Source: Opitutia bacterium UBA977
Lineage (GTDB): Bacteria; Verrucomicrobiota; Verrucomicrobiia; Opitutales; Coraliomargaritaceae
Direction of reading: 5' to 3'
DNA length: 16,913 bases
Assembly: GCA_002292345.1 (NCBI GenBank)
Contig: DBBT01000094.1
Location: forward strand, 1 to 16,913
The position numbers and the translations under genes were made by a program. Below the pieces are notes generated by a model, which did no database searches, was not told where the DNA came from, and worked only from the letters and a program-made list of their open reading frames with translations. Numbering within the stretch: position 1 is the stretch's first letter; each line of letters starts with the position of its first letter. Of this stretch, positions 1 to 7,894 are shown piece after piece.

Positions 1-830
<830 letters not shown>

Positions 831-837
<7 letters not shown>

Positions 838-1376
838 TTGATTTTATAAAGGAAAACGGGCGTGTAAAACAAAGCTGCGAGGCCTTGTCAATCACGCCGA
901 CACATCGTCAAGTAATCGTTTCGATTGAGCGACAGGAACTTGCGCTCATGTTTGACGGCGTGCTACGGCGCGTTTTTTCGATCTCTACATCGAATAATCC
1001 GCCCTCATGCAAGGCTGATTCCTACGGCACGCCGCTCGGGTTGCACGCACTGGCGGATAAGATCGGCGATGGCGAACCGCTCGGCATGGTGTTTAAGGGC
1101 CGTGTGCCAACAGGGCAGATTTCTTCAGAATTCCCCGAGGAAGAACAACAGCGTAACCTGATTACCACCCGCATCATCCGGTTGCGTGGGATGGAGCCTG
1201 ACAACAGCAGTGCAGGCTGTGACAGTTACGCGCGCTACATTTACATCCACGGCACTAACCATGAAGACCGGATTGGTGAGCCGTTCAGCGGTGGCTGTGT
1301 CGAGATGCTCAATACCGAAGTGGTTGAGCTATTCGAAGCGGTGGCGGAGGGCGATCTAGTTTGGATTTGCGCTTAG
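831..1376 (+). CDS. YkuD-family L,D-transpeptidase-like protein
   Basis: This is a 181-residue protein of the YkuD (ErfK/YbiS/YcfS/YnhG) fold. Members cross-link peptidoglycan stem peptides or attach lipoproteins through a catalytic cysteine. The N-terminal strand (HRQVIVSIERQELALMF, from residue 25) is typical of the fold. The active site shows IHGTN with His140 and SGGCVEM with Cys156, an H-x15-C spacing that fits the family. The usual motif is SHGC[IV]R; here Gly replaces the His and Glu replaces the Arg. No signal peptide or membrane segment is visible, which is odd for a periplasmic enzyme. The start is uncertain: ATG 831 overlaps the asd start codon, while an in-frame TTG at 885 would keep the whole domain and leave room for the asd promoter. 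GAGGA at 814-818 lies 12 nt before 831, a poor spacing. Fold assignment is confident; activity is not. Confidence 0.85.
843..872 (-). promoter_or_regulatory. Possible promoter for a near-leaderless asd mRNA
   Basis: On the reverse strand, TTGTTT (872-867) is followed after 18 bp by TATAAA (848-843), which ends 5 nt before the asd ATG. A start point 6-8 nt after the -10 would fall on or next to the start codon. The -10 is good (5 of 6); the -35 is weak (3 of 6). The site lies inside the divergent YkuD reading frame if that gene starts at 831. Called by eye only. Confidence 0.3.
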
Positions 1377-1407
1377 GCCATAAGAATGGCAATAAAAACA
1401 AGAGGGC

Positions 1408-1436
1408 TTGAAATTTTGCAAGAATCAGACGATAGC
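1408..1436 (+). promoter_or_regulatory. Weak candidate promoter before the repeat-protein gene
   Basis: TTGAAA (1408-1413) is followed after 17 bp by GATAGC (1431-1436), about 48 bp before the ATG at 1484. The -35 is reasonable; the -10 matches only 3 of 6. The spacer 1377-1483 holds no clear terminator hairpin for the upstream gene and no Shine-Dalgarno before 1484. Confidence 0.2.
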
Positions 1437-1483
1437 AATAAGTTAGGTTTTACTTCGTCTACTATTTCACGCCATCCATTACT

Positions 1484-2746
1484 ATGAAACGCTCGTCACT
1501 TGTCCTCTACCTTGCGGCCTGGTTCGCCAGTATCGCCCTCGCCTTTTTCATCGGACGGGCGCCATCATCGACGGGCACAAGCACCGAACAAACCGCATCT
1601 AAGGCATTGAGTGCGACTCAATTACAAGAGGCCGTGCGAAGCGCGCCAGCACGAGTAGATACCGCGGAGGCAGCTACCAGCGAAGTTGAAGCGGCTGCTA
1701 TGTTCGAGCAGCTACGCACTCAGAGCAGCGCAATGACACGTCAGTTACTTAATGCGGCCCTTGCAGTCCCGATCTCAGATCCCGGCAGATCAGAGACGAT
1801 CAACCAGCTACTGGAGCAACTAGCCGCGTCGGATCCATTGGCCGCACTTGAGTTTGCGGATGGCATTGCGTCGCTGCGCGACGCCGAGCAAGCACGTAAT
1901 AACATCCTCGAAGTATGGGCGAGAAATGAGCCGATGGCCGCGTTGGCTTGGGCTGACTCGGCCTTAGCGGATGTGCCGTACAACCTGCGCAACTCACAAA
2001 TGGAAGCTATCATCCGGGGTTTTGCTGAGACCAATCCCAAAGGCGCATTTAACTATGCGAATGCCTTGAGCGAAGCAACCACCTCAGAGTTACGCCTAAA
2101 AAACCGCCTACTGAGTGAGGTGATCGAAACACAGATCGGCGGCGGTGGACTGGCGGAGGCACAAACAACAATCGCACTGATGCCTGATGGCCCGAGTAAA
2201 GAAAACTTACAGCGCGAACTGGTCAACGAATGGGCCGCCTTTGACCCTTTGAGCGCTGCGGCCTATGTGCAAGGACTCGGCAGCGATGCCAGCACTGGCA
2301 TGAAGACCGCCTTAATCGGTGAATGGGCCGAGAGCGATCCCGCGGCGGCGGCGGCATGGTTGAGCAACCTATCCGCAGACGATCCCGCCTACTCGTATGC
2401 GACCACTCAGATCACCCGCGAATGGACCCGCTACGACCTGACCGCCTCTTCGGAATGGCTCAACTCCCTGCCGGCTTCACCAGAATTGGACCGCGCCGTT
2501 GCCACCTACACCTACCGCGCTGCCCAAGAAGACCCACCGACCGCAATGAGCTGGGCGGAATCAATTAATAATGCACACATGCGCAACCGAATGATGCAAC
2601 AAGTCGCCGCCAATTGGAAAAACGACGATCCGAAAGGCTTCACCAGCTATCTGGACAATAGCGATTTGAACGAGGAACAGCGCGAGAAATTAGAAACAGC
2701 CAAATCATGGCACTCTTCCGGCCATAGCTGGGGAGGTCGACGGTAA
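1484..2746 (+). CDS. Membrane-anchored Trp/Asp-Pro helical repeat protein of unknown function
   Basis: No named family is recognised. Residues 7-24 form one hydrophobic segment after MKRSS, which suggests a single N-terminal anchor or uncleaved signal with the rest in the periplasm. A Ser/Thr/Ala-rich linker (about 25-65) follows. From residue 114 onward comes a regular array with consensus W-A-x-x-[DN]-P-x-x-A-x-x-[WY]-x-x-x-[LI]. Copies begin near residues 114, 145, 180, 250, 281, 314, 347 and 378, with a degenerate copy near 215, giving a period of about 31-35 residues and about nine copies. This resembles TPR/HEAT-like alpha solenoids used as protein-binding scaffolds. The C-terminus is short, basic and Gly/His/Ser-rich. 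No Shine-Dalgarno is seen before the ATG. Its stop lies 4 bp from the stop of the convergent sugar transferase. Anchored repeat proteins of this look are common in Verrucomicrobiota (recall); a scaffold role is inference. Confidence 0.85.
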   Translation: MKRSSLVLYLAAWFASIALAFFIGRAPSSTGTSTEQTASKALSATQLQEAVRSAPARVDTAEAATSEVEAAAMFEQLRTQSSAMTRQLLNAALAVPISDPGRSETINQLLEQLAASDPLAALEFADGIASLRDAEQARNNILEVWARNEPMAALAWADSALADVPYNLRNSQMEAIIRGFAETNPKGAFNYANALSEATTSELRLKNRLLSEVIETQIGGGGLAEAQTTIALMPDGPSKENLQRELVNEWAAFDPLSAAAYVQGLGSDASTGMKTALIGEWAESDPAAAAAWLSNLSADDPAYSYATTQITREWTRYDLTASSEWLNSLPASPELDRAVATYTYRAAQEDPPTAMSWAESINNAHMRNRMMQQVAANWKNDDPKGFTSYLDNSDLNEEQREKLETAKSWHSSGHSWGGRR

Positions 2747-2750
2747 ATAA

Positions 2751-4163
2751 CTAGTAAGCCGACTTGGGTGGGATGATCACCTGCACTGCGGTCTTCAGTA
2801 AGATCCAAATATCGAGCCAGAACGACCAACCGCGAATATACTCTAGGTCGTAGCGCACACGCTCTTCGATCAGTGCCAGTTCGGTCACTTCCCCACGAAA
2901 GCCTTTACATTGTGCCAGTCCCGTGATGCCGGGCTTCACAAAATGACGGGTGCGGTAGATATTTACCTGTTCACTAAATTCACTATCATGCTGGATCAAA
3001 TGGGGTCGTGGCCCCACCACACTCATCTGACCACGCAGCACATTGATAAACTGCGGGAACTCATCGATACTAGTGCGACGTATGAATTGGCCAAATTTGA
3101 AAACGCGAGCATCGCCCTCAGTCGCCTGTTCACCTTCGCGCGACGGGTTCGAACAGTGCATCGAGCGGAACTTATAGATATTAAACAAGCGTCCCCGTTG
3201 GCCTGAACGCTGTTGCCTAAAAAACATCGGCCCTGGTGACTCACGCAAAATCATCAGCTTGGCAAACAAACACATCCAGGGCAGCACCAATAGCACGACT
3301 GGCAGAGACACACAGATATCCAATACGCGTTTTAGCGCACGGTTAATCGGGTTTTCCAACGGCTCCTGTTGCAGCGAAAAGAAGGTATGCCCACCTTGTT
3401 TGACGGGAATCAGCTCTCGCTCAAAATATTCCTCCCATGAGTTAAAGATCAAGATCCGACACCCCGCTTTGTCACAAATCTCCATCACAGAATCGATCCA
3501 CCAATCGGAACCACGCGTCTCCAGCAGTACCACTTGATCGATCTTATGCTGCTCAATCAAGTCGGCGAGTTGCATAAAATCGCCGATGATCGGCATCTTC
3601 AATTTACTGTTGGCCACGCTTTCGTAAGTGATCAAGCCAAGCAACTCGATACCAAAAAACGGCTGCCGCGCCGCCCAATTCTCCAACTGACGGGCCGATT
3701 TCTCACTGCCCAAAAAGACCGTGCGTACCGAATTGTGGCCACGAAATGCAAACTGTGCGATCCACTCTGGAATGTAGCGATTCAGCGGGATCACTGTCAG
3801 CCAGAAAACCAGAATAAAGGAGCCGACAAACAGACGACTGATTGCCTTGTCCTTGGTACAGAAAACAATCGCAAAGAGCACCAAGCTCAGCACCCAAGTT
3901 TGATAATTCGCAAGTCGCACCGCAGACACCCAGCGAAATGAAGTCAATTCACTGTTCTGCTTCGCATCATGATCACTACGAAACGAGACCAGCCCCGCCA
4001 TAAAGACAGCAAGGAAGTACAGTAACAGATTGATTTGCTTCAAATCAATGCGCCCCAGCAACTCAGCACTCACAAATAACATCCCCCCAAACAGCGCGAG
4101 CGTGTAGAGCACCACGAATGCGTGACTCATTATGCGTAGGCCTTGTGTGCGGTTTCCAATCAT
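2751..4163 (-). CDS. Polyprenyl-phosphate sugar-1-phosphate transferase (WcaJ/WbaP-type initiating enzyme)
   Basis: This membrane enzyme transfers a hexose-1-phosphate from a UDP-sugar to undecaprenyl phosphate and starts repeat-unit assembly on the inner leaflet. The 470-residue product has the full long-form layout. Four N-terminal hydrophobic segments lie at about 14-33, 44-61, 89-103 and 110-126. A Rossmann-like central domain follows (VRTVFLGS at 146-153 to about 260). The C-terminal bacterial sugar-transferase domain runs from NRALKRVLDIC at about 274. Its hallmarks are the membrane re-entrant helix at 280-303, FRQQRSGQRGRLFNIYKFRSM (315-335), the catalytic Asp-Glu pair in RRTSIDEFPQF (362-372), SVVGPRP (381-387) and KPGITGLAQ (410-418). 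The length matches TIGR03023/03025-type proteins. The donor sugar cannot be read from sequence, so no symbol is given. It is divergent from the polysaccharide operon and shares its control region. Confidence 0.95.
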   Translation of the reverse strand: MIGNRTQGLRIMSHAFVVLYTLALFGGMLFVSAELLGRIDLKQINLLLYFLAVFMAGLVSFRSDHDAKQNSELTSFRWVSAVRLANYQTWVLSLVLFAIVFCTKDKAISRLFVGSFILVFWLTVIPLNRYIPEWIAQFAFRGHNSVRTVFLGSEKSARQLENWAARQPFFGIELLGLITYESVANSKLKMPIIGDFMQLADLIEQHKIDQVVLLETRGSDWWIDSVMEICDKAGCRILIFNSWEEYFERELIPVKQGGHTFFSLQQEPLENPINRALKRVLDICVSLPVVLLVLPWMCLFAKLMILRESPGPMFFRQQRSGQRGRLFNIYKFRSMHCSNPSREGEQATEGDARVFKFGQFIRRTSIDEFPQFINVLRGQMSVVGPRPHLIQHDSEFSEQVNIYRTRHFVKPGITGLAQCKGFRGEVTELALIEERVRYDLEYIRGWSFWLDIWILLKTAVQVIIPPKSAY

Positions 4164-4193
4164 CTAAATATACAAACGTCAGTGCTTAATAGG

Positions 4194-4223
4194 ACTATGG
4201 AGGCGAACCCTCTGCATTGTAAA
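4194..4223 (-). promoter_or_regulatory. Candidate promoter for the sugar-1-phosphate transferase
   Basis: On the reverse strand, TTTACA (4223-4218, 5 of 6 to consensus) is followed after 18 bp by CATAGT (4199-4194, 4 of 6). Transcription would start near 4187, leaving a leader of about 24 nt with no Shine-Dalgarno. The spacer of this promoter contains the GAGG/CCTC dyad at 4200-4212. Called by eye only. Confidence 0.35.
4199..4213. promoter_or_regulatory. Short hairpin or dyad in the divergent spacer
   Basis: GAGG (4200-4203) and CCTC (4209-4212) are perfect complements around a 5-nt CGAAC loop, with a possible extra G-U pair at 4199/4213. In forward RNA this is a small hairpin in the leader of the NusG-paralogue operon, if transcription begins upstream. 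As DNA it sits between the -35 and -10 of the reverse promoter and could be an operator half-site pair. A 4-bp stem is weak alone; its position is what makes it worth noting. Confidence 0.3.
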
Positions 4224-4231
4224 CAAAAAGA

Positions 4232-4276
4232 AGGGTGAGTAACTGGCCCGAAGCCAATCTTTACCGTTGTCACCCT
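4232..4276 (+). promoter_or_regulatory. Nested RNA hairpin in the leader of the NusG-paralogue operon
   Basis: Three nested complementary pairs can be read directly. AGGGTGA (4232-4238) pairs with TCACCCT (4270-4276), GTAA (4239-4242) with TTAC (4261-4264), and TGGC (4244-4247) with GCCA (4253-4256), around a CCGAA loop. A 5-nt bulge (4265-4269) and a small internal loop separate them. This gives 15 base pairs in 45 nt, ending 36 nt before the ATG at 4313. No U-tract follows, so it is not an intrinsic terminator. NusG paralogues such as LoaP act on a leader RNA hairpin and Bacteroides UpxY proteins act on 5' leaders of polysaccharide operons, so an antitermination target is plausible. A protein-binding DNA dyad is the alternative. 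No known riboswitch was recognised. Confidence 0.5.
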
Positions 4277-4312
4277 GCCTCCCTAGCCTAGCGTGAGACC
4301 ACCCTAAATAAT

Positions 4313-4855
4313 ATGACGATTCAGCTGGATAGCCCCCATTCCTCCGATCCTCTCGAATGGTTTTGCCTACGCACGCAAACCAAGCGAGAGCACATTGCAG
4401 CGGCGATTCTCGCAAAAATCGACTCCGTTGAGGTCTTTTGCCCACGGATTAGTCAAATCAAGAAAACCCGCACTGGCAAAAAACGCTTTGTGGAGGCGAT
4501 GTTTCCAGGTTATATCTTCGCTAAGTTTTCGCTGCGCGATAATTATCGCCGAGTTATCCACACTCAAGGCGTCAGTCAACTCGTACAACAAGGTGAGCGC
4601 CGCGCACTGCCCGAGCAGCTGATCGAAGATCTCCGCGCCAGTGTGCCCGAAGGCATCATCGAAGCACCTGATCCCAGTATCGAACCAGGCGCGCGAATTG
4701 AGTTCTCATCTGGCTCTCTACAAGGCCTCAACGGCAAAGTGCTCGCACAACTTTCTGCGTCCAACCGCATTCAAGTACTACTCGAATTCCTCGGCAACGA
4801 GATCACCGTGGCTGTCAATGCCGACGATATACTACTCGCACCCGAGGCAGAGTGA
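4313..4855 (+). CDS. Specialised NusG paralogue (RfaH/UpxY/LoaP-like antitermination factor)
   Basis: This 180-residue protein has both NusG domains. The NGN domain is at about 14-105: WFCLRTQTKREH at 16-27, FCPR at 42-45, and EAMFPGYIFAKF at 61-72 matching the FPGY hallmark. The C-terminal KOW domain is at about 125-173: PGARIEFSSGSLQGLNGKV, then VNADDILL. Such proteins bind elongating RNA polymerase and help it read through long, poorly translated surface-polysaccharide operons. It is unlikely to be the housekeeping NusG because it heads a polysaccharide operon rather than lying beside secE/rplK. It is first of nine tightly packed genes, so it would regulate its own transcript. The start ATG has no Shine-Dalgarno, only an AT-rich CTAAATAAT. 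Its stop overlaps a possible GTG start of the next gene. Family is confident; antiterminator action is inferred from context. Confidence 0.93.
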   Translation: MTIQLDSPHSSDPLEWFCLRTQTKREHIAAAILAKIDSVEVFCPRISQIKKTRTGKKRFVEAMFPGYIFAKFSLRDNYRRVIHTQGVSQLVQQGERRALPEQLIEDLRASVPEGIIEAPDPSIEPGARIEFSSGSLQGLNGKVLAQLSASNRIQVLLEFLGNEITVAVNADDILLAPEAE

Positions 4856-4878
4856 GGCCACGTCCAGTTATTTACCCA

Positions 4879-5625
4879 ATGGAGACCGCGATCAAAACCG
4901 TTCAGATATTAGGCATCCCCTTTTACAATGATAGCCTCGAGACTGCCTTGCAGATTGCCCATCATGACGGCGGCCTGTTCTTAGCTCCTTCCGGCCCCGG
5001 ACTCGCAGAACTCGGCAACAATCCGTACTACGATCGCGCACTGCAAGAAGCCGACATCAACTTAATCGACAGCGGCTACCTCGCCCTGCTCTGGAAAAAA
5101 CGCACTGGTGAAACACTACAGCGCCACTCAGGCTTGAAATTCATCCAAGCACTGATCGATACGCCGAGTTTTAAGAAAAACACACGGCAACTCTGGGTCA
5201 TGCCCGACCAAGCACACAGTGACGCCACAAAAAACTACCTTTCAAAACAGCAGATCCAGCTGGACGACGAGCACTTTTACCTCGCCCCCTACTACACGGA
5301 TTTTCCGATCGAAGATCAGGCATTGCTCGATACGATCCGTGAGCAACGCCCCGACTACGTCATCCTGAACATTGCGGGCGGCAAGCAAGAGGTGCTGGGC
5401 CATTGGCTGCGCACTCAGCTCGACTACAGCCCCACGATACTTTGCATCGGTGCGGCCATCGCTTTTCTTACGGGTAAACAGGCACGCATCCCAAAGTGGG
5501 CAGACCGTATCTATATTGGTTGGTTACTGCGTATTTTAACCAACCCGAAAACCTTCCTTCCTCGGTACTGGAGTGCGCGTAAGCTTCGCAAGCTATTGAA
5601 TCATCATTGCGAGACCTCTGCATAA
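4879..5625 (+). CDS. WecG/TagA/CpsF family glycosyltransferase (GT26)
   Basis: GT26 enzymes add a sugar, often ManNAc or ManNAcA, to a lipid-linked acceptor at the inner membrane. From ATG 4879 the product has 248 residues, the usual family length. It opens with VQILGIPF, and the EADINLIDSG segment (58-66) aligns with the catalytic AD..PDG region, keeping Asp64. VILNIAGGKQE (161-171) corresponds to FVGLGVPKQE. The C-terminus carries the strongest signature: GAAIAFLTGKQARIPKWADR (191-210) then GWLLRILTNPKTFLPRYW. The first motif reads LAPSGPGLAEL instead of the usual TLN-type segment, which suggests a divergent subgroup. An in-frame GTG at 4852 overlaps the nusG-like stop as GTGA and would add nine residues; GAGG sits 4 nt before it, so coupled initiation there is possible. 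It is the second gene of the operon. Confidence 0.93.
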   Translation: METAIKTVQILGIPFYNDSLETALQIAHHDGGLFLAPSGPGLAELGNNPYYDRALQEADINLIDSGYLALLWKKRTGETLQRHSGLKFIQALIDTPSFKKNTRQLWVMPDQAHSDATKNYLSKQQIQLDDEHFYLAPYYTDFPIEDQALLDTIREQRPDYVILNIAGGKQEVLGHWLRTQLDYSPTILCIGAAIAFLTGKQARIPKWADRIYIGWLLRILTNPKTFLPRYWSARKLRKLLNHHCETSA

Positions 5626-5627
5626 AG

Positions 5628-6647
5628 ATGAAAATCGTTTTTCAGAGTTATGCCTTTCACCCCGCTGTTGGAGGGATCGAAAGCAGTGCGCAAATCTTTA
5701 TCCGGGAGTTTATAAACGCGGGTCACGAGATCCGAGTTCATACACTAACCTCACTTGGGACACAGCAGGAAATCAACACGGTTCCAGTCTATCGAAACCC
5801 CTCTCTCCCACAGTTGCTAAACGATTTTAAATGGGCGGACGTCATCTACCAACACAACCCCTCACTGCGCCTATCTTGGCCAGCCATCGCCTCATCCACA
5901 CCACAAGTCATTTCAATTCGAACTTGGATGCGACGTTCGGAAGATAATAGCATTTCATTACTCGATCGCCTTAAACGTTATTATGTCAGTCGGCAAACGG
6001 TCATTTCCAACAGCCAAGCAACTGCCGACGACCTAGACTTCTTCAGCACAGTCATTCAAAACGCATATGATGACCGCATATTTAATAATACGACTGAAAG
6101 TGACACGCGAGACGGATTAGTCTTCGTCGGCAGACTCGTTAAAGACAAAGGCTGCGACGTCTTAATTGATGCGCTCGTACAACTGAATTCATCTAACATT
6201 CGCCACAATTTAACTATAATCGGATCCGGTCCAGAAGAGGCGACTCTTAAGCAACAATCAAGCCAGTTGGGTTTAACCCAACAAATCAACTTTCTCGGAC
6301 AACAATCACCAAGCACTGTCGCTCAAATCCTAAACCAAAGTAAATATCACATCATCCCATCTCGATGGGCTGAGCCGTTCGGAATCGTCGCCCTAGAAGG
6401 GATCGCTTGCGGCGCCATACCGATTGGCACTGATCAAGGCGGTCTGGTCGATGCCATCGGCAAGTGTGGTCCGTTATTTCCGGCAAATGATTCTAGCACA
6501 CTGGCAGCGCTGATCGAAGAGCTCGACCAAACACCACCATTATATCGACAATATCTCGAAGAACAGCAGCATCATTTAATCCAACACAGCCCTAAAACAG
6601 TCGCACAACGCTACCTCGACATTTTCGAAAAAGCTTCTAAAAAATGA
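5628..6647 (+). CDS. GT4-family glycosyltransferase
   Basis: A retaining GT-B glycosyltransferase of 339 residues that would add one sugar to the lipid-linked repeat unit at the cytoplasmic face. The N-terminal domain begins MKIVFQSYAFHPAVGGIE, with the VGGIE acceptor-side loop at 14-18. The C-terminal nucleotide-sugar domain has LVFVGRLVKDKG (164-175), TIIGSGPEE (196-204) and the EX7E motif EPFGIVALE with Glu249 and Glu257, then GGLVDAIG. The start is taken as ATG 5628, two bases after the GT26 stop, because the protein family begins at this MKI. An upstream in-frame ATG at 5607 lies inside GT26 and adds seven unconserved residues. It overlaps the next gene by ATGA. Donor and linkage cannot be read. 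Confidence 0.94.
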   Translation: MKIVFQSYAFHPAVGGIESSAQIFIREFINAGHEIRVHTLTSLGTQQEINTVPVYRNPSLPQLLNDFKWADVIYQHNPSLRLSWPAIASSTPQVISIRTWMRRSEDNSISLLDRLKRYYVSRQTVISNSQATADDLDFFSTVIQNAYDDRIFNNTTESDTRDGLVFVGRLVKDKGCDVLIDALVQLNSSNIRHNLTIIGSGPEEATLKQQSSQLGLTQQINFLGQQSPSTVAQILNQSKYHIIPSRWAEPFGIVALEGIACGAIPIGTDQGGLVDAIGKCGPLFPANDSSTLAALIEELDQTPPLYRQYLEEQQHHLIQHSPKTVAQRYLDIFEKASKK

Positions 6648-7882
6648 AGATTGTCCTCTCACATCCTACTGGAAACGCAAATGTCCGGAATGCGCTCAGA
6701 GCACTCAAAGACATCAATCAATTAGCCGAATTTCACACAACGGTTGCCACGTTTGATCAAAATATATTTGGGTACCTCTCGAAATACGGATTCGGCGGCC
6801 AACTTGAGCGCCGTCGATACGACGAAGACTTGCGCGCCATCACCTCACTACAACCCTTGCGAGAAATCATTCGAGTCCTAGCGATAAAATACGATTGGCA
6901 TTCAATATCCTGCTCCGCCACCGGATCGTGCTCGATTGAAAAAGTATATGAGGCACTTGATCGATACACCGCCAAACAACTTGCGACCGTGAATACGCAA
7001 AAAACTGGAGCTGTCTATTGCTATGAGGATGGAGCGGCTGCCTCCTTCAAAGCCGCCAAAGAAAACGGGATGCACTGCATATACGAGTTACCCATTGGCT
7101 ACTGGCGATCCGCAATTCAAATCCAATCCGAAGAGGCTGAGCTACGTCCTGCGTGGGCAGCGACCATGCCAGTGCTAGGGGACTCCAAAGAAAAACTAGA
7201 AAAAAAAGATATCGAACTACAAACTGCAGATACCATTATCGTCGCGAGTCAATTCACAGCAAGCACACTAAAGGATGCTCCTTTCGAGATGTCTGATCCG
7301 ATCATTATTCCATACGGTTGTGGAACGACAGTGACGACCAACAAACCGTCGGTTGATTCAGGCAAGAAGCTTAAGGTTCTCTACGTTGGCGCACTCAGCC
7401 AACGCAAAGGGGTGGCCTATCTTTTGGATGCGATCAAGCCTCTGGATGATATCATCGATTTAACCATTATCGGTAGACGCACCGCGGATTGCTCGGAAAT
7501 GGACGCAGCGCTCAATAAATATCGCTGGCTTGAAAGTCTCCCCCACCACTCGATCCTCAAAGAAATGAGCGAGCATGATGTATTCGTATTTCCATCACTA
7601 TTTGAAGGCTTCGGATTGGTGCTGACAGAGGCATTGTCGCAAGGCATTCCAATTATCGCAACGAGTCATACGTGCGCTCCGGACATTATGACCGATGGCA
7701 AGGAGGGGTTCATTATTCCAATTCGTGATAGTGATGCGATTACAGAAAAACTTGAGTTGCTACATGAAGATCGAGAGCTCTTGCACTCAATGAAACGCGC
7801 GGCAATCGAAACTGCCCAACAAATTAGCTGGAAGCGCTACCAAGAGAAACTAGCAAATACGTTAAGTGGCATTCTCTCATAA
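6644..7882 (+). CDS. GT4-family glycosyltransferase
   Basis: A 412-residue GT-B enzyme. The N-terminal half is divergent, with no GG[IV]E loop at the N-terminus. CYEDGAA (126-132) and the ELPIGYWR segment (148-155) lie in the acceptor domain. The C-terminal half is clearly GT4: DTIIVASQFTASTL (196-209), IIPYGCG (221-227), KVLYVGALSQRKGV (244-257), the EX7E motif EGFGLVLTE with Glu321 and Glu329, then GIPIIAT. Its ATG overlaps the preceding stop (ATGA), so translation is probably coupled. It belongs to the same sub-type as plant and bacterial sucrose-synthase-like GT4 domains only in the broad sense; acceptor and donor are unknown. The codon use looks more AT-rich than in the flanking genes. 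Confidence 0.92.
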   Translation: MKIVLSHPTGNANVRNALRALKDINQLAEFHTTVATFDQNIFGYLSKYGFGGQLERRRYDEDLRAITSLQPLREIIRVLAIKYDWHSISCSATGSCSIEKVYEALDRYTAKQLATVNTQKTGAVYCYEDGAAASFKAAKENGMHCIYELPIGYWRSAIQIQSEEAELRPAWAATMPVLGDSKEKLEKKDIELQTADTIIVASQFTASTLKDAPFEMSDPIIIPYGCGTTVTTNKPSVDSGKKLKVLYVGALSQRKGVAYLLDAIKPLDDIIDLTIIGRRTADCSEMDAALNKYRWLESLPHHSILKEMSEHDVFVFPSLFEGFGLVLTEALSQGIPIIATSHTCAPDIMTDGKEGFIIPIRDSDAITEKLELLHEDRELLHSMKRAAIETAQQISWKRYQEKLANTLSGILS

Positions 7883-7894
7883 TTAACACGTGCG

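Noticed and set aside
2751..3600. Apparent excess of GATC sites (10 counted here against about 3 expected by chance)
   Set aside because: Probably arises from frequent GAT and ATC codons on either strand; without a whole-genome count and methylation data it is not meaningful.
3534..3941. Forward 135-residue open frame
   Set aside because: It lies antisense inside the sugar-1-phosphate transferase and has low-complexity, family-free sequence, so it is a shadow frame.
4179..4445. Reverse 88-residue open frame across the divergent spacer
   Set aside because: It overlaps the well-supported NusG paralogue antisense, has no recognisable domain, and would remove the control region needed by both divergent genes.
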